From assembly GCA_019914995.1 (NCBI GenBank), contig CM034145.1, forward strand, positions 4,037,262 through 4,101,261: a stretch of 64,000 nucleotides of DNA, in the 5' to 3' direction. Under the pieces are notes generated by a model. The model was not told the DNA's origin and ran no database searches. It saw nothing but the letters and a program-made list of their open reading frames with translations. This DNA is from Acanthochlamys bracteata. Taxonomy: Eukaryota; Streptophyta; Magnoliopsida; Pandanales; Velloziaceae. The translations under genes and the position numbers were made by a program. Positions 38,323 through 50,104 of the stretch are shown here, one piece after another (position 1 is the first letter of the stretch; each line of letters opens with the position of its first letter).

Positions 38323-41300
38323 TAATAAAATTTTAAAAAAAAGAAAAATTAAAAAATAAAAAATTACATTTCAGGTGTTGAAATCATATGTTACATATTG
38401 ATATTCTATATACATACCGACAGGGGAAATCACTTCAGATGCACCAGAAAATTTAGACTTCATTTTCAAATTCTATTTGTAAAACCAGGCCACTGAATAG
38501 AACAATTTGTAAAACATGACCATTGAAACTTCGAAAAAGAGGCCACTGCATATTATACTTTCAATTGATCGGATCACTGCATTAAAATGAGAAGAGAAAG
38601 AATCTTTTATTCTAATTTTTATGTTTATACTCTTAGTGGGCCTCATCTGAATATTTAGAATCTTTTTTCTAAATTTTTATTCTAACAAATTACTTGTCAT
38701 TTTCCAAATTATCCTAAGTTTTGACAGCACTTTATCAGTAACGATAATAACTAAACCATTTTTAATCAAATAGGGGCCAAATATAACTTCTTAAACAATA
38801 TCAAACCGGAGTTATAGTAAAGGGGTTAGGGGCAGCAAATGCCACTAACCAAAATATTACATCAATTTTTAAAGAAATATGGGTAATGAAATCAATCTAA
38901 ATCAAACTTTGAAGTATTGCTAATTTAAACTTTAAAAGTAATAAAACATTAAATCATCTAATTCCTAACAGATAGGATGAAAATTCTAAGAAGCATTTGA
39001 ACTAAAGGATAACATTTCCAAAATAAAAGAGGGCACCTGTTAATTTCCTTGCAAAACACAAAAAAGACCAAATGGGAGCCTTAAAACACCTTGCTAAGAA
39101 ATTAAGGGTTGTCACCGATGCAGTGCAGAAAGCACTTAGTGGAGCATCAGTCAAGAATGTCACAAGAAACATACAAGATGCAGTTGGTTCAGTATATACT
39201 AGCACCACAGGAAAGAGTATAACTGAAGATTCAATGATATAATGAGAGCGTGCAAGAATTATTACAACACCAAAACACTTTTCCAATCACCACATACAGA
39301 TAACACGGCTCTCACCAAGCCCTCAATATCTCACCAATAAAACTTAAACAATATCTAACTTGCGTTTGTCAATAATCTTCTTAATACAACCTATAACCTA
39401 AGTGGAGATATCTAACTTGCACTGGTCACAATCTCTCGAATACAACCTATAACACTAAGAGGAGATATCCTAACTTTCAAGATATACTACATTTAGGGCG
39501 TGTTTTAATTACATAAAGCGAGTTTCGCAGAAGTAAGTTTGTGGAAGTGAAGTTTAGTGAGAAGTGTAGTTCGATAAAAATAGAGCTAAGAATGGTAATT
39601 AAACATGTGAAGTAGAACTTGGAGTAAATTTTGATAGAAGTAGAGTTTAGTATGAAAGTGAAAGTGAATTCAGAGTGATAACTGAAACAACCTGAAGGGC
39701 CGGACTCAAAATCTAGATGGAATAAGTAGAGTTCATTTCAATTAAAACATGCCCTTAGCTGATGTTGCTACGAAGAGTATTGGTTGCTTGAGTCAGCTAT
39801 TCTCTTTCCTTAATGGAAACTACAACTGCTTCAGGAAGTGATTGCATGTTTATAGTTAGGACTTCCAGGCATGTTTCATACATGGATTTGATTAGCCCAT
39901 GTTGGTCATAGTTCATGTAAAAGCACTGTACAACGTTTATATGTACTCTTGTAACTTTAGGTATTTAGCTATACACATCTATGAATCCTTTTCCCTGCTT
40001 AGGGCGTAAATTACATGAAGGTGAGGTTTGCGAAAGTGAGTTTTGTGAAATTGAAGTTCCGTAAAAAATGGAGTTTGGTGGAAGTAGAATTCAAAATGGT
40101 AACATGAAGTGAAGTTTGAAGTTAAATTTTGATAAAAAGTGAAGTTTTGTATGAAAGTGGAGTTCGGAGTGATAATTGAAATACATTAAGTGGCATAACT
40201 CAAATTTTGGAGGGAGGAAGTGGAGCTCCTTGCAATTAAAACATGCCCTTAATCTAAATAGCTTGCCGAATATACTGAATCAAGAATATCATATATATTT
40301 CTAAAGTGAGATTTGTAAGATTATTAGTTTGAGTAAATCTAGAATAAAGTAGTTTTGATCAATACAGTAGGTTATGTTTTGATTTTATACTAAAAACAGT
40401 GAGATAACAGCTACTTAGGGAATCAATACTCACTCCTAGGAGTGTTTGTCTCTACTTTGAGACAATATAATGAGTTAGGTTGTGATTTATAATACTGAAG
40501 AGAATAAGACTACCAACTACTTGGAGGATGAATACCAAGTCTGAAGGGGTTTTTTTTCTTCTTTATCTTTTTTTGAAACAAGTTGGTTGGATCTGGTTCA
40601 ATAGGGACAAGTACTATTGCGAGATATCACTCTTTCGATAATATAAGAACTAAGAAGGCCACATTTATCAATTAGCTCGAGATTACACTATAGAAAAAGC
40701 TAACTTTGACATTCTAAGATTATAACAAGTCAAAAAAAAAAAAAAAGTAACATGTTTTTGCAATGTACCAAACCTCCATTCCTCCAGGGAAGCAGAAGGA
40801 AAGTAGATCCTTATACTTGAGGGGCAATTGCTTATCTGGTGGATATACAAATAAAACCTGAAAGTAAAAAGAAAGGGAAAACAGTTAATCTAGACATGCA
40901 AAGTTAAGTGGAGAACCAAATCTTGAATAAAAGCATTTTTTAAAGCCTATAGTCATGGTTGGTTGCACACTTTGTCGGGAAAGTGCCTAAAACTTAAAAT
41001 AAGTGCTAATACCATTTATGCCACTTGATTCGTGATGGTTTTACAATTGTTCATCTCAAGTACAATTACAACTGCATTTCTGTTAACCAAACTCAGATTG
41101 CAGAAAACACACTAAAGTATGAATAGAGAGATTAGATATAGGTAGTTACATACTACTTGACAAATTCAAAACCAACTAAGAAAGAGAATGAAAAACATAT
41201 AGTTGAACCTAAGAATAGTTTCAGTAAAAAGGATTTGTTCCAACAGTAAATTGCATAACCAGCTGACCTGTGGTTCAATATTTGGTTCAGCATGAACTTG

Positions 41301-42114
41301 ATGACTGTAACTCATCCTGCTTCTAGGCTTCTCCAAATATTCATTATTTTTAACGAATAAATGCCTCTGAAGTGCTTGTGTGTCAGCATTAGGATGAAGA
41401 CCAACTACTACCATGCTCTCAAAAATCCTTGACGGCTCTTTTGGAAGCTTGTGATCCTGCTAGAGCGAAGATATGCTTATATACCTTCCAAAAAGTAAAA
41501 CAATCACTTGGCTCAAGTATATACCAGAATCAGGCTACATATATATGCCAAGTATAAGAAAAACAAGAAATCCAAAAAAAAGAAGGTCCTGCTGAAAAAC
41601 CACCAATAAACTCTCCTATCCATGTAAACGAAGCAGATTTAGTAAGCCACTTGTCTTCTAATGTATTGTTGGTCATCCACATAGAGAAATTAATGCATCA
41701 CTGTGTTACTCTGACTACCAGAATTTATATACAAAGGCAAGTGGAAATCATTGGACAATGCAGCACAAACAGATCTAAGCTAATAATTAAGGCATTAATA
41801 ACGAAGTGTACCAAAGACTGCATTTGGAACTTCGCCCATAGACGCTTCTGGCAGGTAAGAACTTCGGGGTTATAAGATCCCTTCTTCACCTCAGGCGGAG
41901 GTGAAAATCCCTTCAGTGCTCTTGCAACATGTTTTTGCAGTTTCTGGAGACTATTGCTAGTTTCTTCTCTTGAAGAAAAGACTATGGATGGGCGTGGTGA
42001 ACGAACAGTAGCAGCTGAAGCTGCAGCGACAACTGCTCTTGCAACATCTTCAGTGGTTTGCATAATGGAAGAAGCAGTCCACCCAGGACTGCCAGGATCT
42101 TCTTTCTTATCCAT
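22736..42114 (-). CDS. DENN (AEX-3) domain protein, 18 coding exons
   Basis: Exons, in transcript order: 41812-42114, 41268-41456, 40774-40857, 37342-37401, 37147-37191, 35220-35416, 31400-31846, 30977-31097, 30673-30870, 30488-30577, 29450-29512, 28787-28861, 28615-28665, 26310-26387, 25351-25485, 24233-24340, 23476-23541, 22736-22804. All have GT donors and AG acceptors, phases agree, and they sum to 2379 nt (792 aa) without a stop. The N-terminus MDKKEDPGSPGWTASSIM and blocks such as FVYPPDKQLPLKYKDLLSF, PFFDLHFGVL (uDENN, about 165-290), an acidic Ser/Glu linker (about 300-480), LLEKQIVVVCSNL with VIPLIRPYQWQSLLMP (cDENN, about 485-641) and RRFMK plus FVDTQLFSVQTDFVLSFYQ (dDENN, to the end) match the plant DENN family (Arabidopsis At5g35560/At2g20320 type, from memory). 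DENN proteins are exchange factors for Rab GTPases in vesicle traffic; the specific Rab here is unknown. Introns up to 3.4 kb carry transposons, none touching an exon. Confidence 0.93.
27245..27715. mobile_element. hAT-like repeat starting TAGGAGTGTAAACG
   Basis: Lies in the DENN intron between exons 13 and 14. It begins TAGGAGTGTAAACGATCCAG followed by GGTTCGGTTT-like words, and near its right side has phrases (GATGGGGTTCGGTATG, CCGAAACCGG) typical of the plant repeats that begin TAGGGGTGTAAAC. The right terminus is missing or decayed and no duplication was found. Confidence 0.45.
27973..28490. mobile_element. hAT-type MITE, copy 2
   Basis: Second copy of the 9280-9804 element in the same orientation, within the DENN intron between exons 13 and 14. 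It starts CAAGGTTGTCAAAATCGAAA and ends TCGAGATTTTATTAACCTTG. An exact 8-bp target duplication, GTCAAGAA, lies at 27965-27972 and 28491-28498. No coding capacity. Confidence 0.9.
29789..29822. repeat. (CT)n microsatellite
   Basis: About 34 bp of CT repeats with one G interruption, in the DENN intron between exons 10 and 11. Confidence 0.9.
32011..32240. repeat. 117-bp tandem duplication
   Basis: Two adjacent copies offset by exactly 117 bp, both starting AGAAGCTTG.TAAGCCACTA and ending AATAGAATGTTCTAAGGTTC, in the large DENN intron between exons 6 and 7. Copies differ by scattered substitutions and small indels. Confidence 0.9.
33286..33321. repeat. (CT)n microsatellite
   Basis: About 34 bp of uninterrupted CT repeats in the DENN intron between exons 6 and 7. 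The surrounding intron (32.3-35.2 kb) is AT-rich with no gene; 34690-34930 contains CACTTCC/CTCCACTT words like the Tourist copies at 39.5-40.2 kb. Confidence 0.9.
37949..37995 (-). pseudogene. Fragment resembling plastid trnG-UCC 3' half
   Basis: On the minus strand the sequence AACCCTTAGTCTTCC is followed by GATGCGGGTTTGATTCCCAC and TACCTGCT. From memory this matches the anticodon-to-3' half of plastid tRNA-Gly(UCC), with about 8 nt after the anticodon deleted and several C-to-T type changes, including in the T loop. It lacks the 5' half and is not a functional tRNA. It lies in the DENN intron between exons 3 and 4 and is best read as an old plastid-to-nucleus transfer. Extent outside the tRNA part is unknown. 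Confidence 0.5.
38112..38316. mobile_element. Half-copy of the (TA)n foldback MITE, plus (TA)n
   Basis: Between a TA tract at 38116-38132 and a longer one at 38268-38316, the segment 38133-38267 contains ATTGAGCTGAAATTTTATGG and ATATCCAACGGTGGAGATTG, the phrases of the right arm of the MITE at 9907-10330. Its right end, complemented, reads GGGAGGGATAGGGGCACTCC. The left arm is missing. It lies in a DENN intron. Confidence 0.7.
39496..39754. mobile_element. Tourist-like MITE, copy 1
   Basis: Begins GGGCGTGTTTTAATTACATA and ends TTCAATTAAAACATGCCC, inverted ends of about 15 bp, with TTA on both sides (39493-39495 and 39755-39757). A TTA duplication and G-rich terminus indicate PIF/Harbinger (Tourist) MITEs. 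259 bp, no coding capacity, in the DENN intron between exons 3 and 4. Confidence 0.85.
40002..40248. mobile_element. Tourist-like MITE, copy 2
   Basis: 247 bp, same orientation as the copy at 39496-39754 and only 247 bp from it. Begins GGGCGTAAATTACATGAAGG and ends GCAATTAAAACATGCCC, with TTA on both sides (39999-40001 and 40249-40251). The left end has lost part of the GTGTTTTAATT sequence. Internal phrases (GTGAAGTT, GTAGAATT, GGAGTTC) are shared between the copies. Confidence 0.8.
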
Positions 42115-45100
42115 CTTGCTGAAAACTTTCAGGTGGTGTATTGGCCAATACAACCGTAGCAAACAAATTCCTGAAGGAACTAAAAGAAAAAAAGGAGCAA
42201 TCCATATAAGGTGTAAGGATACATGCACATAAGCATGTTAATACATACACGGCATTAACATACATATGTGCCTGAGCTTGTGCGAGTGGCCCCAAGGCAA
42301 GGTTATTGTAGAGCATAAGATGAGCTTCAGTTATAAATACCTAAAGTAAAATACAAACATTCCAAATAATATTTTTACAAGATAACTGTTCAAAACTCAT
42401 TCGAAAAAATTAACAAAAACTTAAAATGAAAATGCACTAGATCTCAGGACAAAAGCAGCTGAATCATAGCGGAAATACACCATTCTGAAATGTGACTGAC
42501 AGGTATGAGAAGCATAAGCTTCAGACTCCTTAGTTCCAAATTGCCTTCCTACCTATTCATGCTTCACACTTGGTTCAGCTGAACCCTCAAGAAGCTATAT
42601 TCACAGTTGCTTCTAGATCAAGAACAAGTATTTCTTACAAAAATTTTATAAATTAATTATTCTTCCTCTCATTCTCCCCATGTCATACTTATGTTACTAA
42701 ACTCTGATCGATGAATCCAAGACTATACGTATACAGTTGTTTTACTCATCAATTCAAATTCATGCTAGAGTGTACGCTATAAGTTTGTATATACTGTGTT
42801 CATTGTTGAATATTGCATCAGGCACAATGTCCTCACAGTTTGGAAACTAAAAGCACATATATACCAATTTCACGAGAGCTCAATAACCAATCAAAATCTT
42901 TAGTTAATTCCCAGTGTACCAATCCCATTCAGTGCGCAATTACTATTAGACAGCATATGGATATTAATCAAAATTGCGACTAATCACAAGTTCATTTAGT
43001 GCAACTTACAATATGACTTCAAAGAACTTCTGATATACCTAACTTGACCTTGTTCTTTCTGCAAGCTACAGAAAACCTTTGAAATCTCTAAAAAACACAA
43101 ATTCACGGCTGAAATGAAACCATCCTTCATTTTCTTCATTGGCACTTATATCACATCTCACAAGTTAAACTGCATCAACTTGATATTGAATGGGGAAGAA
43201 TTAACAAAATCATATTAGGCTGTCTATCAAAGTTACAAGTATGAATGTAAACACTAACTCCGCCTCAATTTTTTCATAGCCGGTTCCAAGCACAAATAAC
43301 GGAGGAGGGTTACGGTAGATTGACAGCAAGAGTAAAACTTGTCCATTCTAATGACATGAATCCATTTAATCCAAATTTAGTTGAGGTGTAACCTACTAGC
43401 GATGCTCTGCACCGGAGCTTGAGAATAGTGAGAAATGAGTAAGGATTTGCTAATGCATTCTCCAAAAAGGACACGACATCTCAACTCCTGGGGGTGTCAA
43501 CAAATAACTAAGGGCTATCGCGATCGAGTGGACGAAAGCGGCTAATGATACTAGGGTTAGGATAGAAACTTGGAATATTGGAATGTTGATAGATAAATCT
43601 TTAAAATTGGTTGAGGTATTACATAAAAGAAAATTAGTATTGCTTGCATACAAGAAGTTAAGTGGGTGAGTGAGAAGACAAAAGAAATAGAAAACACAAG
43701 TTATATAGATATTTCAAGAACAGGAATGGTGTAGGAATTATCATTGAACCAGATCTAACAAATGAGATTGTAGAGGTAAAAAAGATTGGAAATAAAATTA
43801 TATTGGTTAAATGCTTTTAGAAGCGGAGTCGGCAGTATTATTAGCGCTTATGGCCCTCATATAGGATTAGGCATGGTCACAAAACAACATTTTTAGTACA
43901 ACATGGATAGATTGATTCAAGCAAACCTAAACAGGATACAACCTTTATTGGAGATGACTCGAATTGCCACGTAGGAAACAATAATATAGGGTATATGAAA
44001 AGAGTCACAAAATTTTTTATTATAGAGATCGTAATAAATAAGATAACATTATCTTGGATTTTAGTTTGGCTTATGATTTGGTGTTAATAAAGATGTATTT
44101 AAAAAATAAAATACCCACCTTATAACCTATAAGAACAGATAAACACGTAGGAAAACAGATTACATTCTCGCAAGATGGGTAGAAAGGTCATACTGTAAGA
44201 ATTATAAGGTACTCCCCATAGAGAGTTTTTCTGCACAACATAAGTTCGTTTTTTTGGATATTTCCTTTAAAAAAGAAAACAAACATGGCAAATCTAATAA
44301 ATGCATAGGAAGAGATAGCGGACAAGGAGGTATTTATAAGCCGAATTTTGAAGGAGAAACACCGGATGCTGACGGAGATAGTAACATGATATGGATGAGA
44401 ATCGTTAATTGTATTAGAAACATTGTAAGAGAAGTTTTAGGAGATGCAAAAAGTGAAAAACCTCCAAATTAAACTTTGTAATGAATGAATATGTACAAAA
44501 CACAATTAAAAACAAAACAGAATGCTACAAAAATCTATACAAAGAAAATAATATGAAAGTTTTTGAAAAATAAGTTAGCAAAAAAATAGTCAATAAAATG
44601 CTTAGTGAATGTCGTACTACAGTATATGAAAAATTATACAAATATCCGGGTACTAAAAAGGAAAAGAATGCTATCTATAAAATTGCACATCGGAAAAAAC
44701 AAAGTAGAGATATAAATCAAATTAGATGCATTAAGGATAAGAACAATTCGATATCATTCTGTAGAGTGATATCATAAACAGATGGAGAATCTATTTTGAT
44801 AAATTATTTTATAAAAGACACATTGTTGATATAACCGACTTGAAAGATGTTGATGTAGATACGAATGTTAGTTATATTAGAAAATTCCAATAATCAGAAG
44901 TTAGCAAAACTCTCAAAAAGATGAAGATAAGCAAAATCATTGATACAGATGGAATCCCAATTGAGATATGAAAGCATTTAGGTGAAGTGGGTATTACTTG
45001 GCTAACAAAAATGTTTAATATTATTTTAAAGAGTGAAAGATGCCAGATAAATGGAGAAAAAATACTCTGGTTTTTATTTATAAACATAATTTAGATATTC

Positions 45101-47225
45101 AAAATTGTACAAATTATAGAGAAATCCAACTCATTAGTCATATAATAAAGTTTTGGGAGCGAGTTATTGAACATAGATTAAAGTTTAATACTGCTTGTTT
45201 TGATGGTCTCTGGCTGATCCAAGATTTCAAATAGTCAGTTCAACTTTATGCTAAGAAGATCTATTATAGAAGCAACTTATCTATTTAGAAGATTAATGGA
45301 ACAATATAGAGAGCAAAAACAAGACCTACATATCGTCTTTCAAGATTAAAAAAAAGCTTACGATAGGCTACCTACAAAAGTGTTATCGTGTATGTTAGAA
45401 AAGAAATGTATACCTAATACATATAACGGTTATTCAGCGTATGTACGATGGAGTAACCACTCAAGTACATTATAATGGTGATAGTCGTAGAGAGATTCCT
45501 ATTACTATAGGTTTATATCAAGCTTCAGTTTTTAGTTTCTACCTATTTGTCTTAGTCATATATGAACTCATTCGACATCTTAAGAATGAAGTGTCGTAGT
45601 GTAGGTTATTTGCAAAAAACATAACTTTAGTTAACCAAAGAAAGAAAAAGGTGAAGTATAAATTAGAATGTCGGAGGAGTATCTTTAAATCTAAGGGTTT
45701 TAAATTAAGTAAGACGAAGACAAAATACATAGTTGTGGTTGTAAATATAAAAATGATGATAATACTATTGTTGCTATAGAGAATTGTGTTGTACCACAGA
45801 TATTAAATATTTATATTCAATTATTCATAAAAAAGTAAGACTTACAAAAGATGTTATGCATAAAATTAAAATATGATAAATGAAACAACGAGGCGCTACG
45901 AAATTTTGTGTGATAAGAGAACCTCTTTAAGACTAAAAGGCTAGTTTTATAAAACAGTCATTCGTCCTACAATATTATACAGTAGTGAGTGCTGCGCTCT
46001 CAAAATTAAGATGTCCATAAAATAAGCATAGCAAAAATAAGTATACTAAGATGGATGTCTTGGTATACTAGAATGGACAAAATACGAAACAAAAAGATCC
46101 ACCTACAAGCTCACGTAGATCTGGGACAAGTTAAAAAAATGTACGCTTAGGTAGTTCAGACATATTTAGCACAAATCTAAAGATACTCCAGTGCATAAGA
46201 GTGATGCGATTCCATTAGAATACTTTAGGAGAAAAAGAAGTAAACCAAAATTAACTTGGCCTAAGGTGGTGGCGAAATATTTAGAACAATTAGACCTTTG
46301 CGGAATCTGATATATAATCGAACAGAATGAAAAAAAAAAAAAAAAAAGAGATTCATGTAACCGCCCTACTCAATTGGGATAAAGTTTAACTTGTTGTTGT
46401 TGTTGTATAAATGTAAACACTGAAGTTGGATGACACATACACAAAAATAATCCAACGCGGCTAACTTGGCAGATACCATATGCTAAGATTAATCAGAAAT
46501 TCTTACGTCAAGCATGAATAGGTAACCATACATATTAGACCTACAAGATATTATTCTTCATGCGAGATATCATGATTTAAGCAACTGACCATCCTCTTTC
46601 TTTTCCTACTGCGTCATTTCCTCTGTTCTAACTAAACTAATATTAGTGCTAGCCACTTACATCAGGTCGAGGTTTATTTCCTAAAAAATTGGATCAACTA
46701 CAGAAACCTTAACACATGCCACATACAAGAGAGTCGAGCAGTAAAACAGACACACATACCCTTCTTAAATTCACCACAACACCAAATAACAATCAAACTT
46801 CTCAAATAAAATTTCAGTAAAAGTAAACATCTACTTCCCATATTCAAAGTAGATAAAATTCATATTCTCAAAAAAGTATGTCTACCAATTACTCCCGCAA
46901 TCACTAGTAAAATATCTGTGTGTGAAATTGATGTAACAGAAACCACAAAACCTAAAAATTTTGATTTTCTGGATCATGTATTAACAAATAATACAAGGAT
47001 CATGAAAAGAAGAAACAAACACAAACATAAACAAAGATTAGAAATCAAGAACAGCTTTCACTAACCTGGATAAAGTTACAACTCGATCAAAATCAAAATA
47101 GATCAAAAGAACAGCGAGGTCTTCTCTATGCTGTTACTCGTTGTTGTTGTTGTTGACGAAGGACAGCAGCAGCTTTTCTACAACAGTCCTCCTCCTTGCT
47201 AATTGTACGAAACGTGACACCAAGC
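42115..47225 (-). other. 5' UTR exons and 4.9-kb leader intron of the DENN gene
   Basis: The ATG at 42112-42114 sits in an exon whose acceptor is probably TTTCTTTTAG at 42180 (exon start 42179); no upstream splice site keeps a longer frame. A non-coding first exon with a GTTAGT donor ends at 47066; its CTG/TTG-rich sequence reaches about 47200-47225, where transcription probably starts. The intron between them contains the LINE at 43256-46409. The TATA box and exact start are not determined. Confidence 0.6.
43256..46409 (+). mobile_element. RTE-type LINE, near full length, decayed
   Basis: Flanked by a perfect 12-bp duplication AATGTAAACACT (43244-43255 and 46410-46421). The 5' end has the family-typical phrase GCCGGTTCCAAGCACAAATA. 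One ORF can be followed through frame breaks: endonuclease at about 43560-43990 (RIETWNIGMLIDKS, GVGIIIEPD-like), then reverse transcriptase at about 44880-45720 (MPDKWRKNTLVFIYK, NCTNYREIQLISH, FWERVIEHRLKF, YREQKQDLHIVF, KAYDRLP). The catalytic box that should read FADD reads FAKN (about 45610), so the polymerase is dead even apart from the stops. The 3' end carries the usual (TTG)n tail. Plus strand, antisense to the DENN gene, inside its 5' UTR intron. Confidence 0.92.
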
Positions 47226-47239
47226 GAGCGCGATCATTA

Positions 47240-48265
47240 GCTGTGATGGTGAAGATGGTTTTGGGTTTGAGTGAGACTACCGGGCAGAAAGTTAATGCGT
47301 TCGATTACCGTTTCTAGAAAATTAGGGATGATGCTTACCGTTGGCGGCCTGCCCAAACCCAACCCAATCCAATCTGTTCCAACCCGTTTCGTATTGTTGG
47401 ATATCTTCTGCGCTGATGGTCTTCGTTCGCTGTTGTTTGGCAGCGATTTGGACGAACGAATGTGTCGCGTTTTAGGGTGCGTTTGGAATAAAATTACTTA
47501 TAAAATAAAATTTTTTTTAAATAAAGAATATGTTTTTTTTTTTAATGAATTCTATTTTTTTATTTTCAAAAAAATAATAAAAATATACAATAAAAAGATC
47601 TCATTACGTAAAAATTTTTTACACTATCTAAATTTTTAAATAAATTTTCTAAATATTTATAAAATATGTATTGAAAAATTTGAAATAAAAAAAAATTAAA
47701 AAGTAGCTTTTGGTATGCACTACCAAACGCAGTCTAGGTTATGAACGGCGAACCGAACTTTGGGCCTCTATTAGCCCAATCAGATCCTAAGTTATAACTT
47801 CCCAAACAGGTCTCAAATGATTCAAAGAGGCTTTTTCTGTCTCGCTGGATTATGAGTGCGTTTGATATTACTTTTTCATAAAAGCACTTTTTAAATTTTT
47901 CGATTTCATATTTTTATAATAAATTTTTCATAATATTTTATAGAATTTATTTTAAATATAAAAAATTCTATGTTATAAGATTTTATTATTATTTTTTAAA
48001 AATAAAAAATATAGCTTATTTTTTCAAAATATGATAAAAATATGTTATATTTCAGAATAGTACTTTTATAAGCACTCACAAACAGTCTCTATTTTAAATA
48101 TCCAACTTTTTCTACTTCTTAATGTACTTCTTTTCAAATCAATCATTTACCTTCTCATTTTTACGCTTTTCTGTCTGAAACGGTTCAGAGAAGAGCATAG
48201 TCAGCCTGAAAATCGTTGATTCGTATTCTAAAGTGATTCGAATCTGTAATTCAGAGAAGAGCATG
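47240..48265. mobile_element. Intergenic DNA with two GTGCGTTTGG-type MITEs
   Basis: Upstream of the DENN gene. MITE at about 47473-47736: starts TAGGGTGCGTTTGGAATAAA and ends CTACCAAACGCAGTCTA, with an A/T homopolymer interior. MITE at about 47857-48095: starts GAGTGCGTTTGATATTAC, ends CACTCACAAACAGTCTC. No convincing duplications. The ORF at 47271-47639 runs across DENN upstream DNA and the first MITE and is not a gene. Confidence 0.55.
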
Positions 48266-48269
48266 TCAG

Positions 48270-48851
48270 TTTGTGATCAAGATCTGGGCTTCGACATGGT
48301 CACGGGATTCGACATCGAGCCGTAACCGAGCGAGGAGAACTCGATTTGCTCGTTTCGAAGCCGGAGTTAATGTCGGCCGGAGTCCAAGACGGCGACGAAA
48401 CCGAGCCCAAATCTCGATCGAAAGCCGAACTGAACACCGAGAGACGAAATCGAGCCGTAACCGAGCGCGGAGAACTCAATTTTGCTCATTTTGAAGCCGG
48501 AGACGGAACTAAATCGGAGACGAAATCGAGCCGAACCCTTCATCAAAAGCCGAATAGAGATCGGAATGGTAAAATCGAGCGACAAGGAACGCGATTCCGG
48601 CTGAAATCGCGAAACCGAGCCGGTCGAACAACTGGATTTTGGTCGGGAGCACAAGTCGCGCCGCTGCGGAGAACAGTTAGGAAATGAACGCGGTGCACAA
48701 ATAAAACCCTCGAGCCGATGCGCGTAGGTTATGTTCTCCTCACCTTCATCTGCACCGTTGATTCTTAACATGAATGATCAGAGCCGTTGAATCTTAACAT
48801 GTGCCTCCAGAAAAACTGTGCACAAAGGGATGGGATGTGCCTACATCCCAT
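48270..48851. mobile_element. GC-rich element end, related to the (TA)n MULE/MITE clan
   Basis: A GC-rich island in AT-rich DNA. A unit of about 55 bp (ATCGAGCCGTAACCGAGCG, GGAGAACTC, ATTTGCTC, GAAGCCGG) occurs at about 48312-48366 and 48449-48505, so about 137 bp is partly duplicated in tandem. Near the right end, CGTTGA.TCTTAACATG occurs twice directly. The right end, complemented, reads TGGGATGGGATGTAGGCACA next to a (TA)n tract (48852-48878). Its left end was not found. Overlapping ORFs in all frames (48273-48771) reflect the GC content; no domain is recognised. Confidence 0.5.
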
Positions 48852-48878
48852 CCCATATATATATATATATATATATAT

Positions 48879-50104
48879 GCACAGTGGCCACTATTCGCGG
48901 TGCCATTGTGCCAACACCCTAACCATTTGATCCGTCATCCAACGGCTCTCCTTGACGCGGTCGTTTTAGGATAAACTTGTCTCTTTCTCACGCATAGAGG
49001 CAATCATGTCTTTCTCTCGACTGATTCTTTTGCACGTTCGGGCCTCCTATATGCAGAAACATCTATGCGTCCGGATCATTGCAACTTCACGTGATTTGGT
49101 GATAAATATGTCTCTTTTACGCGAACAAACTTCAGGATTTTAGACCCCTTCGAAAAAATTCGCGAATTTTTTTTGCAAAAGCACGTGTCACGAAGACTAT
49201 TTCAACAGCAGTTCTTCTATTCGCGGCGGTTACTCTTTCGTTTTCAAATCTCCTTCCGCTGTTGCATCTTTCTAAATTCTCCAACTTTCTCACCATGAAT
49301 CCACAGTATGAATCAAAAGGTATTTCCATTTCTTTCTTGAAAGTTGTCGAATTATCTCCTGCTAAAATCTCTATTAACTATTAGTAACTATCGATGAGGT
49401 TAAATAAGTGGTCGATGTCTTGATCGACTTCGTAGCGGTGATTCCACAAGTTCGGCCATTGTGACATTGAATTATTATGTCCGATTAGATATGTTGTCGC
49501 TGAGATCCAAATGTGATATAAAAAAGTACCACAATATAGTTGGACATCAATTTATAACTCAATTATATGGATGACATAAATTTCGTAGGTCGACATCAAT
49601 ATGCCCTGAAGCTAGTTCTATTCTTAGGACAAAAGATCTGACTTGTGTGTCAAAAAGTTGGATATCGACCTCCTGTCGATAATTCCACATTGTCAACCGA
49701 TGAGACGTTAATCAATACGCCGGACTATGTAGCTGCAATGCGGTCTAAACAACATTGACGGTATAGTATGACATCAAATTGCACCTGAATTTTTTTATTC
49801 ATTTGATTTTATTATTTTAACATCCATATGCGTTGATCCTACCTTATGTCGATAAATATAACTGATATGTCATAAAATGCGATTGAAACGTAGTGGACTA
49901 CTAACTCGCATTTATTTTATTTGTATTTTAATATTTGGAATATATTTTGTTTGTTTAAGCATGATCGTAAAATAACAACATACTAGTTCTCCATTCTATT
50001 GTGGAATCAATAGAGCCGCTGAAATAGGACACGAATTCTTCTATTCCAGCTGCGAACGTAATAAGAGATAAAGATTATCAGAAATTTGGGAATGACCTTT
50101 CATA
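48879..50104. other. Start of another element after (TA)n; otherwise unassigned
   Basis: From the TA tract the sequence GCACAGTGGCCACTATTCGC begins a stretch of moderate GC to about 49330 that looks like a MULE terminus (compare GCAC next to TA in neighbouring elements); no inverted partner was found. At 49390-49950 words with GTCGAT and TCGACC recur, loosely resembling a degraded subterminal region. No gene is supported. Confidence 0.35.

Noticed and set aside
48273-48771. Overlapping ORFs in several frames of the GC-rich island
   Set aside because: Stop-poor because of GC content and tandem repetition; the peptides are Arg/Glu-rich with no domain.
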